Below are positions 1 through 9,345 of a stretch of DNA of 64,000 nt, in pieces. A model generated the notes under the pieces. That model did no database searches. It was not told the origin of the DNA and saw nothing but the letters and a program-made list of their open reading frames with translations. Each line of letters opens with the position of its first letter. The first letter of the stretch is position 1. The DNA lies in contig JAACJP010000004.1 of NCBI GenBank assembly GCA_013368375.1, positions 1,612,001 to 1,676,000 of the forward strand, in the 5' to 3' direction. The position numbers and the translations under genes are program-made. Origin of the DNA: Tricholomella constricta. Its lineage: Eukaryota > Basidiomycota > Agaricomycetes > Agaricales > Lyophyllaceae.

Positions 1-3000
1 ACCCCCGTCGTACTGCCCGTTCCGACCTTGCCTAGCACCATCGCACCTCAGCCCATGCTGTCGGTCGGATCGCAGACCAGTCGCCCACTCCCCACGACCA
101 GTCGGAACCGTTTCGCCCCCCTCTCTGTCGAACCCATGGACGTTCTGGAGGAGACAGCAGCCCCACAGACTCCGTCGGTCGACCCAACGCCCGACCCGAT
201 CATTAGGTCGCGCCGTGGGCTACCACGCTGGGAGAAGCGCCTACCACGTCGCCTTGTGGTCGCCGCCATCCCTTGCCCCAGATCCCTGTGGTTGGACGTC
301 AAATTGGAGACCACCGACACTCAGGAGTCGCACGCGATCACTGCACTAGTGGATAGCGGGGCGACCGGCAGCTTCATCAATGCGGCCTTTGTTGAAAAGC
401 ATAAGCTCACAACGAAGGCGCTCAGTCGGTCGTCCCCGGTGTACAATGTCGACGGAACCCTCAACGAGGCTGGCTCTGTCTCGTGTATTGTGGAGGCAGT
501 GCTACGGTACGACGGTCACACCGAGCGCGCTATCTTCGGGGTCACCCAGTTAGGCAAACAAGACATGATCCTCGGGTTCAATTGGCTTAAAAACCACAAC
601 CCCGAGATCGACTGGGCGACCAAGGAGGTAAAGATGAGCCGCTGTCCGACACACTGCGACACCTGCAAGGACGAGGTCAAGGCTGATCGACGCGCACGCA
701 CCAAGGTGCGCGCAGCAATTCACGCTTGTCGGGCCGACGGCATTCCGACAGTTGAGCCCGACCTGCGTGCCCCGACCAGTCCCTACGTCGAGGACGACTC
801 GGATGGCGACGAGTTCCTCCCCTACACTCCGATCCTGGAGGAACCCGACCCAGAGTCCGACGACTTCCTGGTGGAAACCTTCCTGAACGGCGATCGCATC
901 TTTGCGACCGCGATCCACCCGACCCCGACCGCTGAACATATTCGGGCCAGCCAAACGACATCGCAGCGACTTGCGGAAGCGCACGCTGCTAACTCCGTGC
1001 CCAAAACGTTCCGCGACGCCGTACCGACCCACCTCCATGACTTTGAAGATGTCTTCTCCAAAGTCGCGTTCGACGAGCTCCCAGAGCGCAAGCAATGGGA
1101 CCACGCCATCGAACTGGAGCCGGGCGCGTCGCCAACCGGCACGAAGGTCTACCCGCTGTCACCGGCAGAACAGGTCGAACTCGACGCGTTCCTTAAAGAG
1201 AACCTCGAGACAGGTCGCATCCGACCGTCCAAGTCGCCCATGGCGTCGCCGGTCTTCTTCATCAAGAAGAAGGACGGGTCGCTCTGACTGGTACAGGACT
1301 ATCGGACGCTCAACGCGCTTACGGTGAAGAATCGGTACCCGCTGCCCCTCATTAGCAAACTGGTGAACAACCTTCGCGGCGCGCGGTACTTCACCAAGCT
1401 AGACGTCCGATGGGGGTACAACAACGTTCGGATCAAGGAAGGCGACGAGTGGAAGGCAGCGTTTCGGACGAACCGCGGTCTCTTTGAGCCGCTTGTCATG
1501 TTCTTCGGCCTCACAAACAGCCCAGCGACATTCCAGACCATGATGAACGACATCTTCCGCGATCTGATCGCCGAGGGTGTTGTTTGCGTGTACCTCGACG
1601 ATATCTTGATTTACACCAAGACTCTCGAGGAGCACCGTCGGGTCGCGCGACTCGTATTGGACCGACTCCGCGAACATCAGTTGTTCTTAAAACCCGAGAA
1701 ATGCGAGTTCGAACAGACCAAGATCGAGTATCTTGGGCTAATCATCTCGCACGGGCAAGCGGAAATGGACCCAGTCAAGGTCGCTGGAGTGTCGGAATGG
1801 CCGGCGCCGAGGAACAAGAAAGAGGTGCAAGCGTTCTTAGGCTTCACCAATTTCTACCGACGGTTCATCCAGGACTTCTCGCACCACGCCCGACCCCTGT
1901 TCGATCTGACAGGCAAGGACGTCGCCTGGCGCTGGGAAGAATCGGAGCAGTCGGCTTTCCAACTCCTGAAGGAGGCGATCACGTCGGGGCCAGTCCTCAT
2001 GTTCCCCGACGACGACCGACAGTATCGCATCGAAGCCGACTCGTCCGACTTCGCAACGGGCGCGGTCCTCTCGCAGGAGTCGCCGACCGACGGCAAGTGG
2101 CACCCGGTCGCGTTCTACTCGAAGAGTTTGAATGCGGTCGAGCGGAACTACGAGATCCACGACAAGGAGATGCTGGCGATCATTCGGTCTCTAGAGGAGT
2201 GGCGACATTTCGTAGAAGGTGCGAAGCACAAGGTGGAGATCTGGACCGACCACAAAAACCTCGAGTACTTCCTCACCGCGAAGAAACTCAATCGGCGTCA
2301 AGCTCGGTGGTCGCTCTATCTCGCCAACTTCGACTTCGCTCTCCACCATCGCCCTGGTCGCAGCATGGGCAAACCCGACGCCTTGTCGCGTCGAGCCGAC
2401 CACGGCGACGGGAGTGCCGACAATGCCGACATTGTGCTGCTCAAGCCCGAGTTCTTCGCGGTTCGCGCGACTGAAGGTCTCGTACTGGTCGGAGAAGAGG
2501 ATGACGTACTGAAGGCAATTCGCAAGGGCAACCGTGACGGTGCACAGGAGGATGCGGTCGCGAAAGCGGCGCAACTGGTCAAGGCATCCAAGATCGCCGG
2601 TCGCTCTCTTCGCTTCGGCGAGTGGGGAGAGGAAGGCGGTCTGCTCACGTTCCGTGGACGGATCTACGTCCCGAACGTTCCTGACCTCCGCCGACGCATC
2701 GTGGAGCACCACCACGACTCCAAGGTCGCTGGTCACCCAGGTCGCTGGAAGACGTTAGAGCTGGTGTCGCGCAACTACTGGTGGCCCCAGATGTCGCGTT
2801 TCATCGGGTCCTACACCAGCACCTGTGACATGTGCTTGCGCACGAAACCCCGCCGCCAACTCCCTGTTGGACAGCTGCAGTCGCTCCCAATCCCTGAAGG
2901 CCGATGGAACGTCGTGTCGGTCGACTTCATCACCGAACTCCCCGAGTCCAATGGCCACGACGCGATCATGAACATCGTGGATTCGGTCGGAAAGCGCGCG

Positions 3001-4056
3001 CACTTCATCGCGTCGCACACGACTTGTTCGGCTTTGGGGGCTGCGAACCTCTACCGTCGCCACGTCTGGAAGCTCCACGGTCTCCCAGACGCCTTCATCT
3101 CCGATCGAGGTCCACAGTTCGTCGCCGAATTCACGCGCGAACTGTACCGACTCCTGGGTATCAAGCTGTCGGCTTCGACGGCGTACCACCCGCAGACCGA
3201 TGGACAGACCGAGCGCGTGAATCAGGAGCTGGAACAGTTCTTGCGGGTCTTCTGCAACGAGCGCCAGAACGACTGGGAGGATCTCCTGCCTGACGCCGAA
3301 TTCAGTTACAACAACCACGTACATTCGGCGACGCAGCAGACCCCCTTCCTGCTCGACACTGGTCGGCATCCGCGCATGGGCTTCGAGCCGCGTCGGGGCG
3401 CTTCCAAGAACGAGTCGGCCGACGAGTTCGTGGAGCGCATGAAGGAAGCACAGGAGGAAGCCAAGGCGGCGCTTTCAAAGGCGAAAGACGACATGGAACG
3501 GTATTACAACCAGCGACATGCCCCAGCGCCCGACTACCAGCCCGGCGACAAGGTGTACTTGGATGCGACCGACATTTCTACGACCCGACCGTCCAAGAAA
3601 TTGTCGCATCGCTACCTTGGTCCGTTCGTCGTGCAAAGGCGAGTCGGCCCGCTCGCATATCGTCTTCTGCTGCCTCAGTCCATGAAGCGCATCCACCCGG
3701 TCTTCCACGTCGTGAAGCTCGTCCCCGCCGTTGCCGACCCGATCCAAGGTCGGCGAGCCGATCCACCACCGCCCCCCGACATCATCGACGATGAACCCCA
3801 TTACGAGGTTGACAAAATCCTCGACAGCCGTATCTTCCGCAAGAAACTTCAGTACAAAGTTCTGTGGAAAGGATACGGCTATGAGGAAGCCTCCTGGGAG
3901 CCTCGCGAACATGTCTCCGCCCCCGACCTGGTACGCAAGTTCCATCGCGACCACCCCGACGCCGCACGCCACATTCGCGGAATCTTCACGTTGTCCCCTG
4001 CTGTCTTCGCCAGCATCACCCCGCACCGAGTCGTTGCGATTCAAAAGGGGGGGTGA
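1..4056 (+). pseudogene. pol polyprotein of copy A, broken by an in-frame stop
   Basis: The frame is open from the first base. It shows the aspartic protease motif DSGATG near 352, the RT motif YLDD near 1591, RNase H, an HHCC/DDE integrase and a C-terminal chromodomain (about 3802-3960). A TGA at 1285-1287 sits at the start of the RT domain, where copy B has an arginine codon (CGC). The downstream frame is otherwise intact to the stop at 4054-4056. A CGA to TGA transition from an ancestral arginine codon is the simplest route, which would fit cytosine deamination, but the ancestral codon is inferred. Without readthrough, no RT or integrase is made from this copy. Confidence 0.92.
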
Positions 4057-4590
4057 TGTCAGGGGAACTCCCGTTCACGCCCTCCGACGCTCTCTGGTCG
4101 TCCCCCGACTGCGCACGATCGCTCTCGTCCCGATCCCGATCGCATCCCCGACGCTCCGCCCCCAGCGTTGTGTTCATACTCCTACATACCCATACACTCA
4201 TTTAATCACCAACCGTCCCCTGACTGCGATCACGTGACCATCCGATTCTTCGGATGAGCACGTGACCGATCACTCCTCAGATGATCACGCGCCCAACCTC
4301 GTGCCTGCACCCTGAGTCACGAGGGTCGGACAGCGTCGGGGACATGTACATACACGCGCCACTGACCCTTCCCTGTCATTACATGTACAGTATACCTTAG
4401 AGGACCTGCCCTCACGTACATACGTCGTATATAGTCGTTCCCCTGACATCTGGGAATCCTTTAGTCTATTCTCTTCGGATTCCCCCTTGTCAGGTAGGCC
4501 AGCCTTTACTACATTCCTTACTGTACATAATATAACTTCGGATTCCCCCTTGTCAGTGTGATAGCGCTCCACTGTAAGGTTGCCCTAACA
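4057..4590 (+). repeat. 3' LTR of copy A
   Basis: Begins TGTCAGGGG directly after the pol stop and ends GCCCTAACA, so it keeps the TG...CA ends. A TATA element lies at 4428-4433. A hairpin around the transcript start (4442-4494) matches the one in copy B, with one compensatory base-pair change. At 534 bp it is a diverged variant of the 474-bp LTR of copy B. Confidence 0.9.
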
Positions 4591-4591
4591 G

Positions 4592-5143
4592 TTACTTCCG
4601 ACTTCCTCTTCTTACACCCCTTCTCTTCACGTCTCTCGCGACTCGAATTTCAAACTTTCTTATGTTAACAACTCAAAAGTACTTACTTTCCACCTCCCTT
4701 CCACCAAAACTTCGCCTTCAGGCGAACAGTGCATCCTCACCGGCACGAACAACATTTTCTGTCCTGTCACCACGCTCCAAAATCATCTACGTATCAATAA
4801 CATCTCCTCTCCCGCTCCTCTCTTCGCTTATCTCTCTTCTCCTTCCAGTTCTCCTTCACCAAGTTTTACTACGTTGACGAAATCCTTATTCCTTCAATTC
4901 ACGTCCAAAATCTACGCCGCTCAACACCTCGACCTCGTCTTCGGACACAGTTACCGAATCGGAGGCACGGTCGAGCTTCTGGCGGCTGGTGTTCCCCCCG
5001 AGATCATTATGAAACTCGGTGGTTGGACATCCCTTTGTTTTCTCATCTACTGGCGACACCTCGACCTCTTGGTTCCTTCTGCAATCACCCGGTCTTGGGC
5101 CGCTCGACGTGAGGAGTTCGCTCGAAAATTCCATCTCCCTTAA
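4592..5143 (+). pseudogene. Tyrosine recombinase, C-terminal part
   Basis: An open frame of about 183 codons runs from the LTR junction to a stop at 5143. It contains the recombinase core: a GHSYRIGG block (H-x-x-R), a GGW block, and IYWRH with the tyrosine nucleophile. The stretch near 4703-4790 resembles the strands that precede the core in fungal YR proteins. There is no start codon of its own, because the LTR retrotransposon interrupts the frame at its first base. The N-terminal arginine of the active site is missing, so the fragment should be inactive. Confidence 0.78.
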
Positions 5144-5391
5144 TCACTTCCTCCTTTATTTACTTACCTATCTCTTATGTACATTAATATATCGCTATTA
5201 TCGTTCGCACAATCTCTCTCCGAGAACGAGTCGTCCCAGTCATTCCACCGTTTACGGAACGACAACATTCATCCATGTCCACGCCTCCTCTCGATAACGA
5301 TTCTCGCTATCCTCATCTCCTCTCCTCCGCATGACTCCTTGGGGAAGCTCGTTTCATGAACGACGTAGAGCCATGCTCTCGGTGGGTAGTC
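5144..5391. other. Non-coding stretch between recombinase ORF and split repeats
   Basis: T- and C-rich, no convincing coding frame. Probably the 3' untranslated part of the recombinase element. Confidence 0.4.
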
Positions 5392-5580
5392 TTTCATATC
5401 ACTCGCTTAAGGACTCGCTTAAGGGTTAAAGTTACTTTTTGTACTGGAGAGGCTCTCCACGCCGCCCCCTTTTCCCGGTCGTCCAGTCCGGCGCTTCCCG
5501 CGACGAGCCTTTCCTCACCAAACCTTTTTCCTCTCATCTTCCCTCTTCGCGGGCATTTACGCGCGCGCGCCAAGCCTTAT
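5392..5580 (+). repeat. Split direct repeat B1 (189 bp)
   Basis: Matches 5916-6104 base for base by eye. It starts TTTCATATCACTCGC, contains a tandem ACTCGCTTAAGG unit and ends in a GCGCGCGCGCC run followed by AAGCCTTAT. Confidence 0.85.
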
Positions 5581-5915
5581 TGATGGCTAGGGCTACGTAA
5601 GCCTGCGCACGGCTAGCCTGAGCTTAGATAAGGCAACGCGCGCACGAAATTCCGCTTCATAATCTTTCCCTTTTTTGTACAATCCCAATTGTACTTATGT
5701 TTCATTCCGTAAATTCTGATACACATCTCTCTCAACCTCGTTCAATTATTTTCGCTCACCCACCATCCCACCCTTTACACACAATTAGTAACTTCGCCTG
5801 GGTAGTCTTTCATATTACTCGCTTAAGGACTCGCTTAAGGGTTAAAGTTACTTTTTGTACTGGAGAGGCTCTCCACGCCGCCCCCTCACTCGCTTAAGGA
5901 CTCGCTTAAGGGTTA
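5581..5915 (+). repeat. A2 block between the B repeats, with a partial extra B copy
   Basis: 335 bp lying between the identical B blocks. Its own partner (A1) would be at the left end of the element, outside the window or lost. From 5799 to about 5887 it holds an extra partial copy of the B repeat start, followed by another tandem ACTCGCTTAAGG pair, so the block has been internally duplicated. Confidence 0.6.
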
Positions 5916-6104
5916 TTTCATATCACTCGCTTAAGGACTCGCTTAAGGGTTAAAGTTACTTTTTGTACTGGAGAGGCTCTCCACGCCGCCCCCTTTTCCC
6001 GGTCGTCCAGTCCGGCGCTTCCCGCGACGAGCCTTTCCTCACCAAACCTTTTTCCTCTCATCTTCCCTCTTCGCGGGCATTTACGCGCGCGCGCCAAGCC
6101 TTAT
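5916..6104 (+). repeat. Split direct repeat B2 (189 bp)
   Basis: Identical by eye to 5392-5580. It ends AAGCCTTAT exactly where the inverted repeat of the next element starts, so two transposon boundaries coincide here. Confidence 0.85.
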
Positions 6105-6196
6105 CGACGGTCAAACCCGAAATTTAAGCTCCGCCGAGCGCCAAACAAACGCAGGGCCCGAACCAGTTCATCTAATGATTTCGCGATAATCGGGAC
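6105..6196 (+). repeat. Left inverted repeat arm (92 bp)
   Basis: Reverse complement of 15355-15446 with a single mismatch (C at 6182). Outer end CGACGGTCAAACCCG. Confidence 0.9.
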
Positions 6197-6762
6197 CCTC
6201 ACTTTAGTTTGCTCAAGCTCCTCCACTGCAATTTTCAATGTTATGTATCAACTTCAGAATGCTATTCTATGCTGCGACTCAGACAGTAATTCGGTTCTGA
6301 GTACTCTAACCTGGAAACCCTGGTGCTGATTTGTCTACAAGTCATATTGCAACGATGAATTCTGTTATCCTGGGCTTCCAGCAAGTAATTAGGAGGCCCG
6401 TGTTTGTTATCTCTGCGTGCCATGGTTCATCTAGGTCTGGAAAAACTGCACGGGAACTCTGCAACACGCGCCAGAACACGTCTCGATCGTTGAGGAAAAG
6501 TATGGGTCAGCAATATCACTGTTGAATTTTTTGATACATGCACATTATACATGTAAGTCGTGAGGTCGTCCGATGCTAAGTTCACCCTTGGCTACTTATA
6601 TCCAGATAGCTGACCAGTGGAACAGATCTCGGGACTTGAGGTTCATCGAGCTCTCCTCATGCGCCGCGATAATCAACATTTTTTGTCTGTTTTTTCACGG
6701 CCGTCGTGGGGCAGGCAGCTCGTGAACTCCAGGACTACACCAGGTCCGAGTACGCGTGCTGA

Positions 6763-7999
6763 TTGCCCCACAACAGTTGTACAAAACAGACCCTTGTGTT
6801 CTGCCTGACCTACGCTGAAACACTCCCTCAGAAATACATCAATGAAGCTGCCGATGTTTTTGGCCCGCAGCATGCGTTTCCTCTTCCTTCATCTCGCTTT
6901 TTTCCTGATATGATACTGGTGCGCCTACAGACGCGCTCTGGGGCAGAGTCTTCGCTGTTTCAAATGTCAGTCGCTGAAGCCCTGGCACTCAACCTCCCTG
7001 ATGCCCTCAAGTTATACTTGGAGGAAGAAGACCGCGAGGATGTGTTTTCTGCTCGCTTGCTGCCGAATGATCATTGCACCAAATTTCTGACTTCACAATC
7101 AAGCTGCGCCAACTCGACTCCCCTGGTACCCCCACCTCCTGGAGCTGCCGCTTCAGCCAAGCACCTGCGATCTTCATCGGTTGATGCTGACGACAGTCGG
7201 CACACAACGTCTACAAATGCCGATGCAAAGAATTTGCTTCTTGTATTGCCACGCGGCCCCCACTGCAACACTCGGCGCGGTCGAAATGCACGCGTTCACG
7301 GGAAACGTCAGCGCCGACGCGATGCTGCCGCATGGTCATCACGTCCTGCAGCCTGTCATTGCAGCTGACCCAGACATCATGCGGATGGCGCACTTTGCTG
7401 ATGGTGAGTTTGCACTTCTTAATCTTATTAATGTGTGCCCATTTATTCCCTAAGAGCACTCCATCTTTGGGCATCTGACATCCATAAGCGCTATCGCGAC
7501 CATCTGAACACCTTATTCGATCAACTTCCCGACCTTCACAAAATCTTTCCCCGAAGCGTCATTCCTGCCACCGCGATCAACTTTGGCGGCAATGTCTGGA
7601 CGAAGTCATACCGCAACGGCAAGAATGCAGCAATTGGATGGTGCGGAATACAGTCACTCGGGCCTTTCGACCCCAAGAAAGGCAGCCATCTCGTGCTTCC
7701 AGACGTCAAGATTGTTATTGAGTTCCCATGAGTTCCCACCGGGCTCACTCATCTTCATCCCATCGGCAACGTTGATCCACGCCAACATCCCCGTGCAACT
7801 GGGTGACGGTCGTGTTTCCTTTATACAGTACTGCAAGGGTGAGTTGCTCCGCTATGTTGACAATGGTTGTTTTATTGAGAAGCAGCTTATGATGAACAAT
7901 CTGAAGGAGTATCAGCGGATATGCGAGCTCAAGGCTGGGTGGTGGGAACGAGAGTTGAAGCTTTACCGGAAGCTGGAAGATATCATATGTAGAATATAA
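6763..7999 (+). pseudogene. TET/JBP-like 2-oxoglutarate dioxygenase, inactivated
   Basis: The second half (7455-7999) matches the fungal TET/JBP fold: NFGGNVW, GWCGIQSLG.FDP, GSHLVLPDVK, a frame break, then PPGSLIFIPSA and a retained histidine in LIHANIP. It is preceded by a plausible 51-nt GT-AG intron (7404-7454). Active family members oxidise 5-methylcytosine using an Fe(II)-binding H-x-D motif. Here the aligned positions read Y-R-N, so two metal ligands are gone. A 10-bp insertion near 7728 shifts the frame. The N-terminal limit is unclear; 6763 is where family-like coding sequence begins. Family assignment is from remembered consensus, not a search. Confidence 0.65.
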
Positions 8000-8740
8000 G
8001 ATACTTTGCGCATACTGGACAGTGCGAATGCAGAGCGACAATCACTCATCACATTTCTAAACTACAAACACAAGGAACAGGGTAAAACTACGTGATGATT
8101 TCGAGTTACCGTCGCGGTCACTTGGCAACGCTCGAATAATTGCTGTCCTGCCACCCAATGTCGAATTGCCGTTGCCCTGCAAGTCAAAGGCGGCACAAGA
8201 CTGAGTACTGCTGGTATCGACTCGGGCGCAGAGTTCACGCTCGTGTAACCAGATGTATAGTATTGATTGAGACGATGGCTCTGTGATAGAGGCGACGGTG
8301 CTGCAGGTGGGGGGGCTTGTGAATGATGGAACCTCAAGGGATGTGATCTGATCCTACCCAAAATCTGGCACTATGACCTTCTCTCTCTCTCCAGGGCGCT
8401 GAAGTGGGGGGAACGTGAGGCTAACGGATGTCGAAGGTGGCGAGCGATAGCTTGACAAATCATTTGGCAAGGGAGGAACTTGTGATACAAAGGAGCCTTC
8501 TGCAGTAACAGTGTTGATGAACGACCACGATGGCATTCGGCAATTCTCGAGTAGTCGCCATCGTCGTTCGAGTTACCATGTCGAGTTTGAGAATTCACCC
8601 TCGAAATATATCCTCCCTGCTCCAGTATTGGGGTGTCAGAGGCAGGGGAGAAAGAAACGCACCTGGGACAAAAGCATCCACCGACGATCTTCATTGACGC
8701 GCCCATCGCCAGGCCCCGCAGACGCCCTCTCACAAATGTC
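8000..8740. other. Inner sequence of the inverted-repeat element, no recognised gene
   Basis: Several short, proline- and serine-rich frames occur on both strands but none resembles a known protein or keeps a consistent frame with splice sites. Probably transposon interior or decayed coding sequence. Confidence 0.4.
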
Positions 8741-8745
8741 GCAAC
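8741..8745 (+). repeat. Target site duplication, left copy
   Basis: GCAAC directly before the 5' LTR; the same five bases follow the 3' LTR at 15096-15100. Confidence 0.95.
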
Positions 8746-9059
8746 TGTTAGGGGAACACCCGTTCGCGCCCTCCGACGCTCACCAACTGTTCCCCGACAC
8801 GTGCGCTCACTCCTGACCGATCACGATCCCGACCCCGACGCTCTGACCCAAGCGTCGGTGTACATATTTACCTTACTCACTTCCTGTCATTTCCCTCGTT
8901 TCCCTGTTCATATTCCCGATCAACTGACATCCCGACGACGGTTACCATCAGACAGCATCCGGAACCCGCTCATCATTATCACCTGTCATGGTTATCACAT
9001 GTCGTTATTATCACATGCACAGTACACTATGGAGAGCCTGCCCTCATGTATCACACTTG

Positions 9060-9065
9060 TATATA
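9060..9065 (+). promoter_or_regulatory. TATA box of the copy B LTR
   Basis: TATATA, 30-35 bp upstream of the inferred transcript start at 9092-9095. The same element is conserved at the same place in the diverged LTR of copy A (4428-4433). Confidence 0.7.
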
Positions 9066-9073
9066 GCCGGCCC

Positions 9074-9126
9074 CCTGGCATCTGGGAATCCTTTACACTA
9101 TTCTCTTTGGATTCCCCTTTGCCAGG
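9074..9126 (+). promoter_or_regulatory. Hairpin enclosing the self-primer
   Basis: Arms CCTGGCA/TGCCAGG (9074-9080, 9120-9126) and GGGAATCC/GGATTCCC (9084-9091, 9109-9116) pair around a symmetric 3x3 internal loop. The 17-nt apical loop holds the 10-nt primer sequence. In copy A the outer stem is CCTGACA/TGTCAGG, a paired G-C to A-T change. Confidence 0.75.
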
Positions 9127-9221
9127 TAAGCCTTATTTACCTCGTTACTGTACATCAATATAACTTTGGATTCCCCTTTGCCAGTACGACTAAGCTCTGC
9201 TCTAAAGGTCGCCCTAACAGC

Positions 9222-9231
9222 AGAATAGTGT
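9222..9231 (+). promoter_or_regulatory. Primer binding site for self-priming
   Basis: AGAATAGTGT, two bases after the 5' LTR, is the exact reverse complement of ACACTATTCT at 9095-9104, which should be the 5' end of the transcript. No tRNA 3'-end complement is evident. This matches the self-primed reverse transcription known from Tf1. Confidence 0.75.
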
Positions 9232-9345
9232 CTCTTAGAAACCCGACGAAGCCGACCGACCAGCTTCCGCGCCGAAACACGCGTCTGCTACACGCGACCG
9301 TCCAACGCGCGCTCGCTCTGATCGCCCGCCCAGTCCCGTTTCGAG

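Larger units (their letters stand above)
1..4590 (+). mobile_element. Ty3/gypsy chromovirus copy A, 5' part outside window
   Basis: Right-hand part of an LTR retrotransposon: protease, reverse transcriptase, RNase H, integrase and chromodomain coding sequence followed directly by a 3' LTR. It is a close relative of copy B further right (most of the protein is identical by eye) but its LTR is longer (534 against 474 bp) and its pol is interrupted by a stop codon. The left LTR and gag lie outside the window, so the target duplication cannot be tested; the five bases after the LTR are GTTAC. The sequence to its right is an open tyrosine recombinase frame, so this copy inserted into another transposon. 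Confidence 0.95.
4591..6104 (+). mobile_element. Tyrosine recombinase (Ngaro-like) element remnant
   Basis: The 3' part of a YR element: the end of a recombinase ORF, about 250 bp of untranslated sequence, then two identical 189-bp blocks separated by 335 bp. The order B1-A2-B2 downstream of the ORFs is the layout known for Ngaro/PAT-type YR retrotransposons, whose A1 repeat would lie at the far left end. No RT or RNase H is visible because copy A replaces the left part. A Crypton-like DNA element is the alternative; the split repeats favour Ngaro. Confidence 0.7.
8746..9219 (+). repeat. 5' LTR of copy B
   Basis: TGTTAGGGG...CCCTAACA, so the 8-bp ends are inverted repeats. It contains a TATA element, a probable transcription start near 9092-9095, a hairpin (9074-9126), and a 21-bp direct repeat (9105-9125 and 9164-9184). 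Confidence 0.96.

Noticed and set aside
5383..6104. Repeated ACTCGCTTAAGG units as a possible CRISPR-like or satellite array
   Set aside because: Only a few copies, no regular spacers, and they fall inside the split repeats of a YR element.
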